Below are positions 1-8,775 of a stretch of DNA of 64,000 nucleotides, in pieces. Source of the DNA: Solibacillus silvestris_B (GTDB lineage Bacteria; Bacillota; Bacilli; Bacillales_A; Planococcaceae); assembly GCF_051967575.1 (NCBI RefSeq), contig NZ_JBQCJW010000006.1:62001-126000 (forward strand). Direction: 5' to 3'. The position numbers were made by a program, and so were the translations under genes. Numbering within the stretch: position 1 is the first letter of the stretch; every line of letters begins with the position of its first letter. The notes beneath the pieces were generated by a model. It was not told the origin of the DNA. It did not search any database and saw only the letters and a program-made list of their open reading frames with translations.

Positions 1-213
1 GCCTTTGTTCCTTATTTAATTTCTATTTTGCTGTAGCTGTGCGGCCTCCTCCCAAACTTAATAATAAGCTATATTGGAGGCTTCTTTAAAATATATATGG
101 AGTAATTAGTGCTTTAAAAGCTTTGCGTTTTTACTTCTTTTTACAATTGCGCCAAGCAGCCCTCATTCGTTATTATAAAGATGACAATGAATCCATTTTC
201 GGGAGGGCTATAA
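1..213. other. Leading intergenic stretch
   Basis: No coding region is supported here. A six-base inverted repeat, GCCTCC at 44-49 and GGAGGC at 76-81, could form a hairpin with a 26-base loop. It is followed only by a weak T stretch, so a terminator of a gene left of the window is possible but not proven. The rest is AT-rich and presumably contains the promoter of the VOC gene. Confidence 0.3.
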
Positions 214-594
214 ATGAAATTATCGATGAAGTATATTATTCTCTATGTAAATGATTTTGATAAAGCGATGCATTTCTACAAGACGATTTTGAAATTGCCG
301 ATTAAAATGCAGCAGGACACATATGTTGAATTTGATACAGGCGCCACGATTCTTGCCATCAACACACGTCAATCCGTCAGGGAAATCACCGGTTTGGAAG
401 TGACAGAAGCGATGAGTGCGGCACAAACATTCGAAGTCGGTTTCGTCGTCGAAAATGTCGAAGCTGCGATTGATGAGTTAAGACAGCGAGGGGCAACGAT
501 TATAAAAGAGCCTGTCACAAAACCATGGGGCCAGACTGTGGCATATATAGCAGATCCGGACGGTCATTTTATCGAAATTTGTTCTGCCATTTAA
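214..594 (+). CDS. VOC (glyoxalase/bleomycin resistance) family protein
   Basis: This 126-residue protein has the single vicinal oxygen chelate domain fold pattern. It begins with a beta strand ending in YVNDFDKAMHFY, has a central strand with EVGFVVENVEAAI, and ends with YIADPDGHFIEI, the typical C-terminal strand carrying the metal-ligand glutamate. Such proteins are small cytosolic metal-dependent lyases, dioxygenases or resistance proteins and act as dimers. The substrate cannot be told from sequence. The start is set by a GGGAGGG ribosome binding site just upstream. It stands alone in front of the LysE-type gene with about 70 bases between them. Confidence 0.85.
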   Translation: MKLSMKYIILYVNDFDKAMHFYKTILKLPIKMQQDTYVEFDTGATILAINTRQSVREITGLEVTEAMSAAQTFEVGFVVENVEAAIDELRQRGATIIKEPVTKPWGQTVAYIADPDGHFIEICSAI

Positions 595-666
595 AAAAAT
601 AATACTAGCTTCCTGCTGCTGAATTATGTTAACATAACTAAAAATTCAGAAAATGAAGGTGGGAAT

Positions 667-1287
667 ATGGACAATATTGTGCTCTTTATTATTGCGTGTG
701 TGCTGCTAATCATATTGCCGGGTCCCGATACAGCCATTGTAACGAAAAACACGATTGTTAATGGTCAAAAGGGCGGTTTCCAGACGATGGTCGGCTCATG
801 TGTAGGACTCTCGATCCACACGATTGCCGCGGTTGCTGGATTATCGGCAATTATTGTGCAGTCTGCCGCAGCATTCACGATTTTAAAATATGTCGGCGCG
901 ATCTATTTATGCTATTTAGGCGTGAAAACATTGATCAGTATGCGTGTCAAGAAGACGGAAATCGATGACGTACCGACAATAGAAACAAAGGGCAATTCCT
1001 ATTTTAAGCAAGGTTTTATCACGAATATAACAAACCCGAAAGTGGCGGTGTTTTTCCTGACGTTTTTACCGCAATTTTTGGCGCCGGGCAATGATCCGTT
1101 TTGGCCTTTTTTAACGATGGGCATTATTTATATTGTGCTAACATTTGTATGGTTCGCACTTTATGTATTTTTGCTGAACAAAATCCGGGATTTCATGAAG
1201 AAGCCAGCAACACAATCGGTTATCGAAATGCTGACAGGGGCCGTTCTTATAGGATTCGGGCTTAAACTGGCATTCGAGAAGCAGTGA
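667..1287 (+). CDS. LysE/RhtB family amino acid exporter
   Basis: This 206-residue integral membrane protein matches the LysE/RhtB translocator family in length and layout. The N-terminal segment carries the family motif PGPDTA near residue 19, followed by a conserved glycine-rich region (VGSCVGLS). The second half has ITNPKVAVFF, the usual mid-protein signature. About six hydrophobic segments are visible. Members export amino acids or related small molecules across the cytoplasmic membrane by proton antiport. The substrate is not predictable here. An AAGGTGGG ribosome binding site precedes the ATG, and a strong terminator follows the gene. Confidence 0.88.
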   Translation: MDNIVLFIIACVLLIILPGPDTAIVTKNTIVNGQKGGFQTMVGSCVGLSIHTIAAVAGLSAIIVQSAAAFTILKYVGAIYLCYLGVKTLISMRVKKTEIDDVPTIETKGNSYFKQGFITNITNPKVAVFFLTFLPQFLAPGNDPFWPFLTMGIIYIVLTFVWFALYVFLLNKIRDFMKKPATQSVIEMLTGAVLIGFGLKLAFEKQ

Positions 1288-1316
1288 ATCTCCTGCCCGT
1301 TCAAACTGAAGGCGCA

Positions 1317-1364
1317 AAAAGGTTGCAGTAAAAGCCAAACAGGACTTTTACTGCAACCTTTTAT
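1317..1364. terminator. Bidirectional terminator between the LysE gene and the CopD gene
   Basis: An 18-base perfect inverted repeat (1317-1334 and 1345-1362) has A-rich and T-rich flanks on its two sides. It can therefore end the rightward LysE-type transcript and the leftward copC-copD transcript. Confidence 0.9.
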
Positions 1365-1380
1365 TTGAAATGATAATGCT

Positions 1381-2460
1381 TCATCTGAAAAAGACGATTG
1401 ACATAAAGCCCATATAAAAGCATAATGCGATGGCAATCGTCATGCAAACCGAGATGATGGTCGGAAGCTGCTTTACATAGCTTATAATGACAAGCCCGAT
1501 AAACAGCGCTGTCATGAGGAAAAATGCTATGCCAATGCCGGTCATTTGCAAGTATGCTCTCATACTCGGCTCGATTGTGCTATTGTAAAACAGCTCAAAA
1601 AAAGGCGAGATTTCCTGTACGGAAAAATTTGGCGGCTGCTGCTCACTATATAGTGCGGTAATAAATAAAATGGAAATGAGCAAAACCGTTTCGATTCTCA
1701 CCCATGTACGCGGTTCAAAAAGCGGCTTATTCATTTTCAGCTTAATTAATAGACTATTGGCCAAAATAATGGCTGTCAGCGGCACTAATAGAACATGCTT
1801 GATGAACAGGAATTGCCCATAATCGCTCGCCCAGCTCGTGACATAGCTTGGCACGATCGTGTCAGTCATCAGAACACCGCTTAGTGCAATTGCCGTAAAT
1901 GATACGAGTGCAACAGGGGAAAACCATTTCAGATAGGCTTCCCAGTTTTCCGCATTTTTCGTGAAAAAGCTGATTAGGACTAAAATCCCGAGCCATACAC
2001 TGACAGCAAGCAAATGAACAAAGTCCAATACCGAGCCGACCATGCCTGACATGGAGCCTGCATGACTAATATAGCCGATTGCAGCCATGACCGCTATGAG
2101 GATAATAATCGCCATGGCCGCAGCAAGTTTTGAATGTTGTTTTGCATACAACCTGATTATTAAAAGCAAAATGATCGTAAAGCAAACGATCGCGAGCCAG
2201 GAATGCCCAACTTTGAATTTGGAAAGAAGCATCCCCATCGATTCGAAAAAGCCCAATTGAGGCGTTAAAATTATGAGCAATTGAATATTAGGGACGAATG
2301 ATGCAATCGGTAAACATATTGCACTGATGATTAACCAGTTTGATGAAATATAAATATTTGGACGAATTGAATGAGGGATACAGCTCAAAATAAAGGTCCC
2401 CATCAATATGGCTAAGCTTATATAGAGCAGGAATTGACTAAAAATCGTCAGTGCGATCAT
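1381..2460 (-). CDS. CopD-family copper resistance membrane protein
   Basis: The product is a 359-residue polytopic membrane protein with about nine hydrophobic segments. The central region (SHAGSMSGMVGSVLDFVH followed by SVWLGIL) matches the CopD core, in which histidine and methionine residues in the membrane are thought to handle copper. In Bacillus subtilis the CopC and CopD parts are fused in YcnJ; here they are separate genes. The start overlaps the stop of the CopC gene by four bases (ATGA), which suggests translational coupling. The likely role is copper import or copper balance at the membrane, inferred from the family. Confidence 0.85.
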   Translation of the reverse strand: MIALTIFSQFLLYISLAILMGTFILSCIPHSIRPNIYISSNWLIISAICLPIASFVPNIQLLIILTPQLGFFESMGMLLSKFKVGHSWLAIVCFTIILLLIIRLYAKQHSKLAAAMAIIILIAVMAAIGYISHAGSMSGMVGSVLDFVHLLAVSVWLGILVLISFFTKNAENWEAYLKWFSPVALVSFTAIALSGVLMTDTIVPSYVTSWASDYGQFLFIKHVLLVPLTAIILANSLLIKLKMNKPLFEPRTWVRIETVLLISILFITALYSEQQPPNFSVQEISPFFELFYNSTIEPSMRAYLQMTGIGIAFFLMTALFIGLVIISYVKQLPTIISVCMTIAIALCFYMGFMSIVFFR

Positions 2461-3011
2461 TTAGTTTTTTTTCTCTTTACGAGTGTAATGATGCTTACAG
2501 CAATAATAAGGAGCAAAATTCCGCCAATGATCATAAGCGGGGAAATTTTTGATTTGTCGTCTTCATCTGCCGCTGACGGCTCTGCACTGTCATTTTGGGT
2601 CGTATCTTCTACTTCGGCTTGCTCCGCACTGTCTTCCTCTTCTGCGATTTCCTCAGTAACAGGCACATCGACAGTAAACGCAAACTGTCCTGACAATGGA
2701 TGTCCATCTTCACTAATACTATTCCACTGTACAGTATATTCATTATTCGGCAATGGATTTTCAAAAGTTCCGGTTAATACACCATCCACCAATGTTATAG
2801 AAGTTGTTTCAAATTGTTCGCCATTGCCTGCGACTACTTTAAATGTGCTTCCTTCTTCAATTTTCCCGGCATATGTAAGTGCGATTGATTGAAGCGGCTC
2901 AACTACAACCGCGCCATCTTCCGGATTTGTCGTATCTAAATAAGTATGTGCTGCTGCATTTGGCACAAATAATATAAACGCAGCAAGAATCGATAATAAT
3001 ATTGTTTTCAT
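2457..3011 (-). CDS. CopC-domain copper-binding protein, membrane anchored
   Basis: This 184-residue protein has a signal peptide ending at AAA, so that His22 becomes the mature N-terminus, as in CopC proteins where the N-terminal amine and histidine bind Cu(II). The CopC beta-sandwich covers roughly residues 22-115 and ends with the motif DGHPLSGQFAF, which carries the other copper histidine. An acidic linker (about residues 118-150) leads to a C-terminal membrane segment (about 155-178) and a lysine-rich tail. It would display copper outside the cell and pass it to the adjacent CopD protein. Confidence 0.88.
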   Translation of the reverse strand: MKTILLSILAAFILFVPNAAAHTYLDTTNPEDGAVVVEPLQSIALTYAGKIEEGSTFKVVAGNGEQFETTSITLVDGVLTGTFENPLPNNEYTVQWNSISEDGHPLSGQFAFTVDVPVTEEIAEEEDSAEQAEVEDTTQNDSAEPSAADEDDKSKISPLMIIGGILLLIIAVSIITLVKRKKTK

Positions 3012-3180
3012 ATTAAAATGATTCTCCTTTCATGTTATTTTTGACTCAGCTATCATTGTAACGGAAACATAAAACATTTTCACTGTTTCTGTATTGGAAA
3101 CCTAGCTAAGCATTTTTCCAAATGAAAATGAAAGGAAAATGCTATGCTATAATAATATTGGGAAAGAAAAGGAGATTCAC

Positions 3181-3909
3181 ATGCAGTTTGTTGAAAATAT
3201 ATACTTACAGGGCAGCGAAAAAGCAGTATTGCTTTTACATAGCTTTACGAGCAATGCGGAGGAAATGCTTTTTTTGGCGAATGCACTGCATAAAGCAGGC
3301 TATACATGCTATGCACCGAATTTGGCGGGACATGGTGCATCGCCGGAACATTTATTTGCAAGTTCAATCGAACAAGTATGGGAACATAGCAAAAAAGCGG
3401 TACAATTTTTAATCGGGGAAAAGCATGAGACAATCTATGTAGTCGGGCAGTCGTTAGGCGGTGTTTTAAGCATTCGGCTGGCAAATGAGTTTACGCAGAT
3501 CAAAGCATTATGCATTATTTCCTCGCCGGTTATAGAGCGCCCAGTAGAAGGACTTGAAAACAGGGTAGCTTTTTTCTCGAAGCGTTATTTGCAAAACCGG
3601 GGAAGCACGGAACATGAATTACAAGCATTTTTAAACGACCATTTTCCGCGTCCGGCCGAAAAATTTATCGCGCTGCAGCAATTCATCGTGCAAACGGGAA
3701 ATGAAGTCCATATGATTCGGCAGCCGCTTTTTTTGGCGAAAGGAGCGCTGGATGAGCCTGTCTTTCAGCAAAGCATCGACATCATTGAGGAAGCCGCTGA
3801 CAGTAAAATCATCGTGAAAAAGCAATATGAAAACAGCGGGCATTTAATCACATTGGGAAAAGAGCGGCAAATGCTGTCAGAGGATATTATAAACTTTTTA
3901 GGCAAATAG
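3181..3909 (+). CDS. Carboxylesterase (alpha/beta hydrolase, Est30/YvaK type)
   Basis: The 242-residue product has the alpha/beta hydrolase fold. The nucleophile motif GQSLGG places the catalytic serine at residue 91. The acid lies near DEPV and the histidine in NSGHLITLGKER close to the C-terminus. Length and motifs fit the Bacillus Est30/YvaK carboxylesterases, cytosolic enzymes that hydrolyse short to medium acyl esters; its natural substrate is unknown. I chose the ATG at 3181 because an AAAAGGAG site lies seven bases before it. An upstream in-frame ATG at 3139 has no such site. Confidence 0.87.
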   Translation: MQFVENIYLQGSEKAVLLLHSFTSNAEEMLFLANALHKAGYTCYAPNLAGHGASPEHLFASSIEQVWEHSKKAVQFLIGEKHETIYVVGQSLGGVLSIRLANEFTQIKALCIISSPVIERPVEGLENRVAFFSKRYLQNRGSTEHELQAFLNDHFPRPAEKFIALQQFIVQTGNEVHMIRQPLFLAKGALDEPVFQQSIDIIEEAADSKIIVKKQYENSGHLITLGKERQMLSEDIINFLGK

Positions 3910-4039
3910 AAAGAAAGCGCCGGAGCAGTCTTTCCGGACGATTCACTGCGGATGGCAGCCGCGAAAACAGCTTACCGTTAACATGCGAAAAGGCTGCATA
4001 AAAGTTGAATTGACTTTCACACAGCCCCTGCCTAGAGGA

Positions 4040-4423
4040 TTAATTCTCTTCTTTATTAAACCATAATGGATCATTATCATCGACATCGCCATTATAATTA
4101 ATGAAAATTTCTTCGCCCGCTTCTATATCTTTATATGCAAAGAAATCGAATGTATCATTGTCGAAATTAATTTCGTATGTCGCATTTGGCTCATATGAAT
4201 GGTTAAATAACATCCCATAGCCTAATAATATAGCAGATCGCCCTATGCCGAATTCAAAAGCGTAATCCGCAAGATTTGTTTTTTCGATATATTCATGTTG
4301 TTCATTCGGGTAGCTTAGAACAGGTGCTTGGTGGAATAATGTCCCTTTTGCAATTGCTTGCATCGCAAAAACACCGCGGTTATATTCGCCTTCACTAATC
4401 GGGGAAGTCTTTACTTCAATCAT
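4040..4423 (-). CDS. SET-domain protein (putative lysine methyltransferase)
   Basis: This 127-residue protein is essentially a bare SET domain. It contains the cofactor motif FNHSYEPNA with Asn74-His75-Ser76, and GEEIFINY at about 103-110 with the catalytic-type Tyr110. A RGVFA motif near residue 16 matches the N-terminal SET segment. There is no cysteine-rich pre-SET or post-SET region. SET domains transfer methyl groups from S-adenosylmethionine to protein lysines. Bacterial versions are less common and their targets are mostly unknown. The gene stands alone, convergent to the esterase gene. Confidence 0.78.
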   Translation of the reverse strand: MIEVKTSPISEGEYNRGVFAMQAIAKGTLFHQAPVLSYPNEQHEYIEKTNLADYAFEFGIGRSAILLGYGMLFNHSYEPNATYEINFDNDTFDFFAYKDIEAGEEIFINYNGDVDDNDPLWFNKEEN

Positions 4424-4535
4424 ATTTTTCGCCTTCTAACTTTTAAGATTCTTTCATACTGTAACACGAATTTTATATTAAAGGGTGCATTATTGCTTAT
4501 TTACGTTAAAAAACAGGAAAGGAGATGATATTACA

Positions 4536-4904
4536 GTGCAAACACTCCAATTTGAAGCATCTTGGGAAAAGGCGGTTTCCAAACATGACCGGCTGTTTAT
4601 TGAACAATTATTCCATCGCTCCAAAAGTGAAAAGCAACGGGCAATCTCCTGTTGTTTAATACGAAAAGCGATTAATCATAGACGGCAAATGCTCATCACA
4701 GCGCTCGTTCATAATCACACTTCCGAGCTGCTTACATTTCAAAACAGAGAAGTGAGCTGCCTAACACAGCATGGGGAAATAGCGCAAAAATTTACGATTC
4801 CGGCACTCGCGGTTCCTCCGTATACCTCGATGCCATGGACATTTATTTTCGACGATAGCAGCGATTTTTTACTTATGGAAATTTTGCAGGTCGAAATCAA
4901 ATAA
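4536..4904 (+). CDS. SLAP-domain (S-layer-associated type) small protein
   Basis: The product of about 122 residues starts at GTG 4536, eleven bases after an AAAGGAG site. Upstream in-frame codons lack such a site. The middle and end match my memory of the SLAP domain: a basic segment, an ALVHNHTSELLTF strand pair, and IPALAVPPYTSMPWTFIF, with the characteristic P..S.PW.F.F ending. These domains are found in Bacillales proteins linked to accessory secretion and S-layer assembly. No signal peptide is seen, so it may act in the cytoplasm or membrane-associated. The assignment rests on the pattern alone. Confidence 0.6.
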   Translation: MQTLQFEASWEKAVSKHDRLFIEQLFHRSKSEKQRAISCCLIRKAINHRRQMLITALVHNHTSELLTFQNREVSCLTQHGEIAQKFTIPALAVPPYTSMPWTFIFDDSSDFLLMEILQVEIK

Positions 4905-4936
4905 AGCATATTATTAATTAAACCGAGGAGAAAACA

Positions 4937-5569
4937 TTGAATAAACGAGAACAAAAAAAATTGGAACGCCGAACGAATATAATACAGGCGGCAAAGGAAT
5001 TAATTTTAAAAGACGGGATTCAGCAAGTTCAACTGCAGGACGTCGCAAAAAAGGTCGGCATAGGGATAGCGACCTTATACCGCTATTTTGCCAACAAAGA
5101 ATTATTGGTGCTGGCCGTGAATAATGAGATAACAAATGAGATGACCGCATCAATCGAGGCCATCGCAGGCGAATCCGATACTGCATATGAGCAAATCGAG
5201 CGTATTTTGACTTATTACATGGACTTAAGCAATGATCCGCAGCATCAATTCATAAAGTTTTTCAAAGCTTTTGAAGCATATAAGCCTATGTCGAAGGATA
5301 GCTATGAATTTGAGGAATTTATGAAGGCTCGCCGTGAGATGGCAAATGTTCTGATAAATATTGCAGCGAAAGGAAGGGAGGATCTTTCCATACGGTCAGA
5401 TATCGATGTCAATCTATATATTCTTACGGTTGTCCAAAATATGAGCCATTTTACAGTAGAATCTTCATTGACAGTCCATGATCCGGCATTACCGGTGGAA
5501 TTGCTGCCGGAAAAGCAGCTCGGGCTGTTGAAGGAAATGTTTTTACAATATATAAGAGCGGATAATTGA
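4937..5569 (+). CDS. TetR/AcrR family transcriptional regulator
   Basis: The 210-residue protein begins with an N-terminal helix-turn-helix of TetR type (about residues 12-58, with VAKKVGIGIATLYRYFANKELL). A helical ligand-binding and dimerisation domain follows. It starts at TTG 4937, supported by GAGGAG six bases upstream. The gene is followed, 78 bases on, by a short-chain dehydrogenase in the same direction. A 16-base palindrome in that gap is a good operator candidate, so it probably represses the dehydrogenase gene until a small-molecule ligand binds. The ligand is unknown. Confidence 0.87.
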   Translation: MNKREQKKLERRTNIIQAAKELILKDGIQQVQLQDVAKKVGIGIATLYRYFANKELLVLAVNNEITNEMTASIEAIAGESDTAYEQIERILTYYMDLSNDPQHQFIKFFKAFEAYKPMSKDSYEFEEFMKARREMANVLINIAAKGREDLSIRSDIDVNLYILTVVQNMSHFTVESSLTVHDPALPVELLPEKQLGLLKEMFLQYIRADN

Positions 5570-5608
5570 CGAATAAAAGAAACATTGTTAAGCTAATAAT
5601 TGCATAAG

Positions 5609-5624
5609 TGATAGTCAACTATCA
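5609..5624. promoter_or_regulatory. Candidate TetR operator before the short-chain dehydrogenase
   Basis: A perfect palindrome, TGATAGT-CA-ACTATCA, lies between the TetR gene and the dehydrogenase gene, just before the latter's ribosome binding site. It overlaps the place where promoter elements are expected (TTGCAT near 5600 and CATATT near 5623). Size and symmetry fit a TetR dimer site; the link to this regulator is inferred from position. Confidence 0.55.
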
Positions 5625-5647
5625 TATTATTTTGAGGAGGAGATTTT

Positions 5648-6382
5648 ATGTCTCGTTTAGAAGGTAAAGTGGCAATTATTACAGGGGCGGCTCAAGGTAT
5701 GGGCGCTGCACACGCAAAAGCATTTGTAGAACAAGGTGCAAAAGTTGTTTTAACAGACTTAAATGAAGAAAAAGGACAAGCATTTGCAGCAGAGCTGGGG
5801 GAGAATGCGATTTTCGTGAAGCAAGATGTAACTTCTGAGCAAGGCTGGACAGACGTTATCGCTAAAGCGGAAGAAACATTTGGCCCTATTAATGTGCTTG
5901 TGAACAATGCGGGTATTTCCATGGCTAAAAACATGCTGGAAATGTCTTTGGATGAATATATGAAAATCGTGAACATTAACCAAGTTTCCGTATTTTTAGG
6001 AATGAAAACTGTAGCAGGTTCCATGATGAAAGCTGGCGGTGGTTCAATTGTCAACATTTCATCTATCAACGGCTTAGTTGGTGGGGCAGTAGGCTATACA
6101 GACACGAAATTCGCAGTGCGCGGAATGACAAAGGCGGCAGCATTAAACTTGGCGCCAATGGGCATCCGTGTTAACTCTGTACACCCTGGCGTTATCGCGA
6201 CACCAATGATCATGCAAGAGGATGCAAAAGCGCAAATTGAAGAGTTTTCTAAATTCATTCCACTTAAGCGTGTGTCTCAACCAGAAGAAGTTTCCCAATT
6301 AGTCGTTTATTTAGCGTCGGATGAGTCAAGCTATTCTACTGGTGCGGAATTCGTTGTAGATGGCGGTATTACAGCACAATAA
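5648..6382 (+). CDS. Short-chain dehydrogenase/reductase (SDR)
   Basis: This 244-residue classical SDR has the NAD(P)-binding motif TGAAQGMG near residue 13. It also has NNAG near 88, the catalytic serine in NISSING, and the YxxxK pair in GYTDTKFAVRG. The acidic residue in TDLNEE after the second strand suggests NAD rather than NADP preference. It resembles hydroxysteroid or acetoin/diol dehydrogenases, but the substrate is not fixed by these motifs. A TTTTGAGGAGG ribosome binding site precedes it. It is probably controlled by the upstream TetR protein and ends at a strong terminator. Confidence 0.88.
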   Translation: MSRLEGKVAIITGAAQGMGAAHAKAFVEQGAKVVLTDLNEEKGQAFAAELGENAIFVKQDVTSEQGWTDVIAKAEETFGPINVLVNNAGISMAKNMLEMSLDEYMKIVNINQVSVFLGMKTVAGSMMKAGGGSIVNISSINGLVGGAVGYTDTKFAVRGMTKAAALNLAPMGIRVNSVHPGVIATPMIMQEDAKAQIEEFSKFIPLKRVSQPEEVSQLVVYLASDESSYSTGAEFVVDGGITAQ

Positions 6383-6389
6383 AACAGTC

Positions 6390-6432
6390 AAAGCCTCTAA
6401 AGAGCGATAAAGCATCTTTGGAGGCTTTTTGC
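6390..6432 (+). terminator. Rho-independent terminator after the SDR gene
   Basis: A 14-base stem (6390-6403 with 6415-6428, one wobble position) is followed by a run of T residues. Confidence 0.88.
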
Positions 6433-6539
6433 TATAGTTGCCTTGCCAAAAATATAGACATTCGAATGGAGATTACAAGCGAAGTCTTTCATAATAGTGG
6501 CCTGATTTCACATTATAATTTGCCGATCAATGCGAGCCG

Positions 6540-6620
6540 TCAATTTATTTCTTTATATTTCACGGTAGTGAACATTCCGCCTAGACCAACTGCTCCATTA
6601 TTCGTCACATGATCACCAAT
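6540..6620 (-). pseudogene. C-terminal remnant of a multicopper oxidase
   Basis: Read leftward, this stretch encodes about 26 residues, GDHVTNNGAVGLGGMFTTV plus KYKEIN, then a stop. That is the usual C-terminal end of Bacillales multicopper oxidases, after the CHxPHH copper motif, of which only the tail is left. It has no start codon of its own and begins directly after the stop of the neighbouring dehydrogenase gene. A second, more N-terminal piece of a multicopper oxidase lies on the same strand at 13131-13316. The two may come from one gene. Confidence 0.6.
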
Positions 6621-6625
6621 TTACC

Positions 6626-7381
6626 TTATTCCCCGCCGGTAACCCCGATTGCCTCACCGGTGATTGCGGTTGCGCCATCCGAAGCCAAGAATAGAGCGGT
6701 CGCTGCAATTTCTGAAGGCTCCAGCAGGCGTCCTAGCCATTGGCCGCCTAGAATATGTTTATTTAGTGCTTCTTCAACTGTGGAACCGTCTTTTTCTGCA
6801 AGGACGGGCAGCTGTTTTTCGATCAGCGCTGTGCGGGTCGGCCCCGGTAAAATTGAGTTCGCTGTAATGCCGAATTTCGCATTTTCCATGGCGACCACAT
6901 TGGTGAACCCGATTTGCCCGTATTTCGCTGCCACATAAGCGGATTTATACTGGTCAGGTCTTCTGCCGTGTCCGGAAGAGATGGTGATGATGCGGCCGTA
7001 TTTTTGTTCTCTCATTGCCGGCAGGGCATGTTTGGTTACTAAGAATGTCCCCTTTAGAATAACGTCGACAACTAAATCCCATTTTTCCTCCGGGAACTCA
7101 TGTGTAGGGGAGATGAATTGAAGTCCTGCATTATTTACGACAACGTCAACCGTACCGCGTTCAGCCATCACTTGGTCCATGGCGGCTTTAACGCTTTCCT
7201 CATGCGCCACATTCACCTTGTAGCCTTTTGCATTTCCTAATTTTCCGGCAGCGCTGATGGCGGCCTCTTCATTTAAGTCAAAGATCGCTATAAAATCCCC
7301 GTTGCCGCTGAATGCTTCCGCAATAGAATACCCGATTCCTTGTGCGGCGCCCGTGATTACTACTGTGCGTTGTTTTTTCAT
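6626..7381 (-). CDS. 3-hydroxybutyrate dehydrogenase-like SDR
   Basis: The 251-residue protein has TGAAQGIG near residue 10 and DLNEE, which indicates NAD use. It also has NNAGLQFISPTHEFPEEKW, the catalytic serine in ISSGHG and Y..AK in SAYVAAKYGQ. The NNAGxQ..SP..EFPEEKW segment is typical of D-3-hydroxybutyrate dehydrogenases, which interconvert 3-hydroxybutyrate and acetoacetate. The upstream gene on the same strand is a GntP-type permease. In B. subtilis a similar permease (YxjC) and dehydrogenase (YxjF) flank scoAB. Here the scoAB genes are missing and the permease is interrupted, so the pathway may be partly lost. Confidence 0.75.
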   Translation of the reverse strand: MKKQRTVVITGAAQGIGYSIAEAFSGNGDFIAIFDLNEEAAISAAGKLGNAKGYKVNVAHEESVKAAMDQVMAERGTVDVVVNNAGLQFISPTHEFPEEKWDLVVDVILKGTFLVTKHALPAMREQKYGRIITISSGHGRRPDQYKSAYVAAKYGQIGFTNVVAMENAKFGITANSILPGPTRTALIEKQLPVLAEKDGSTVEEALNKHILGGQWLGRLLEPSEIAATALFLASDGATAITGEAIGVTGGE

Positions 7382-7447
7382 GATAATGGCTCCTGTCTGA
7401 ATATAGATTTTATTAATAAGCTGGAGGAGTTTTGGCTTCTTCGGCTG

Positions 7448-8758
7448 TTAATAGAGGGAAATGCCGACAATCAATGCGGCGATCAATGCTAACAAGTTCG
7501 GTATGGTCATGATGATGAAGGCATATTTGAATCCATTTTTATGGGTCAGGCCTGTTAGAGAAAACAGTGTTAAAATGGCACCCGCATGAGGTAGGCCTGT
7601 CAGAACTGCGGATGCGATGGCTGAAATTCTGTGCATCGCATCAGGGTTTACGCCCATCGCTAAATAACTTTCCGCAAATGCTTCCATCGCGATCCCGAGT
7701 CCGCCCGAAGCTGAGCCGGTTATTGCCCCCAATGCCAAAGAAGCAATCGTTAGACTGATTAAAGGGTTGCCGGGAATACCTAGAATAAAGTCTGAAATCG
7801 CTTTAAACCCTGGCGCCAATGTAATAACAACACCGAAGCCCACTGACGCTGCTGTAAAGAAGATTGGCTGTATAGAGCCGTTTGCGCCCAAGCTTAGTGC
7901 TTTTTTATGGGAGGCAATATATTTATGGAACACAATGGCGGAAATAACGACAGCCGCTGCCAAGCCGATTAATACGATATTATCGATTTTCATCGCGCTG
8001 CCTGTAAAAATGATGACGATCAACACTAAAATCGGCAAAATACTCAAGAAGAACGAAGGCGTTTCTTCCTTTAGCTCAATTTGTTTATCATTTTCATCCT
8101 CCACTTTAAAGGCTTCTTTGTTTTTCAGGCTTTTATTTAAGGCACTGCGCATATACCAAAGCCCAGAACCAACCGCCACAATCGAAGCGATCACGCCAAT
8201 CAATGGAGCGGCTGTTAACTGTGTTCCTAAATACTTCGTTGGTACGACATTCTGGATAGAGGGTGTACCGGGCAGCATCGTCATGGTGAACGTCCCTATC
8301 CCTAAAAAAACGGGAAGGACAATTAGATTCCAAGCGATATTAAGCTGCTGAAACAGCGGTTTTGCCAGCGGAATAACGACAAAAAGCACGACAAATAAAC
8401 TAATACCGCCGTAGGTCAAGATGGCACTGATCAGAAAAATCGCTACCAGTACCGAAAAAGGCTTCTCTGTTCCTGTAATGGAAAGGACCTTTTGGGCGAT
8501 AGTTTGTGCTGCGCCGCTTTTTTCAATATACTGGGCTAAGATAGCGCCCAGTAAAAATACGGCGAAAAAGTTGATAACAAATCCTGTGAGCCCTGTCATA
8601 AAGGAGGCTTCCGTTCCGATCAGACTTGGAAAAAAGTCCATCCCATTCGTGATGATAACGATGATCGAAGCTACAGGAGCAATAAATACAATACTGAATC
8701 ATTTCACGGCCATGAATATAATGACCACGATGGCAATAATAATGCCTAACGTTCCCAT
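7448..8758 (-). pseudogene. GntP-family permease interrupted by an in-frame TGA
   Basis: The full gene runs from ATG 8758, seven or more bases after an AAAAGGAG site, to 7448. After 19 codons (ending FMAVK) the reading frame meets TGA at 8699-8701. It then continues in the same frame as FSIVFIAPVASIIVI, where family members have glycine (MAVKGFSI). A single base change GGA to TGA explains it. The remaining 397 codons from ATG 8641 are open and look like a normal GntP carrier (gluconate or 3-hydroxybutyrate proton symporter) with about ten membrane segments. The gene may be dead, may restart internally without its first membrane segment, or may carry a sequence error. Confidence 0.8.
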
Positions 8759-8775
8759 ATCCTGTATCTCCTTTT

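Noticed and set aside
6418..6938. Rightward frames between the two dehydrogenase genes
   Set aside because: They are shadows of the leftward dehydrogenase gene and of the oxidase remnant, with no start signals.
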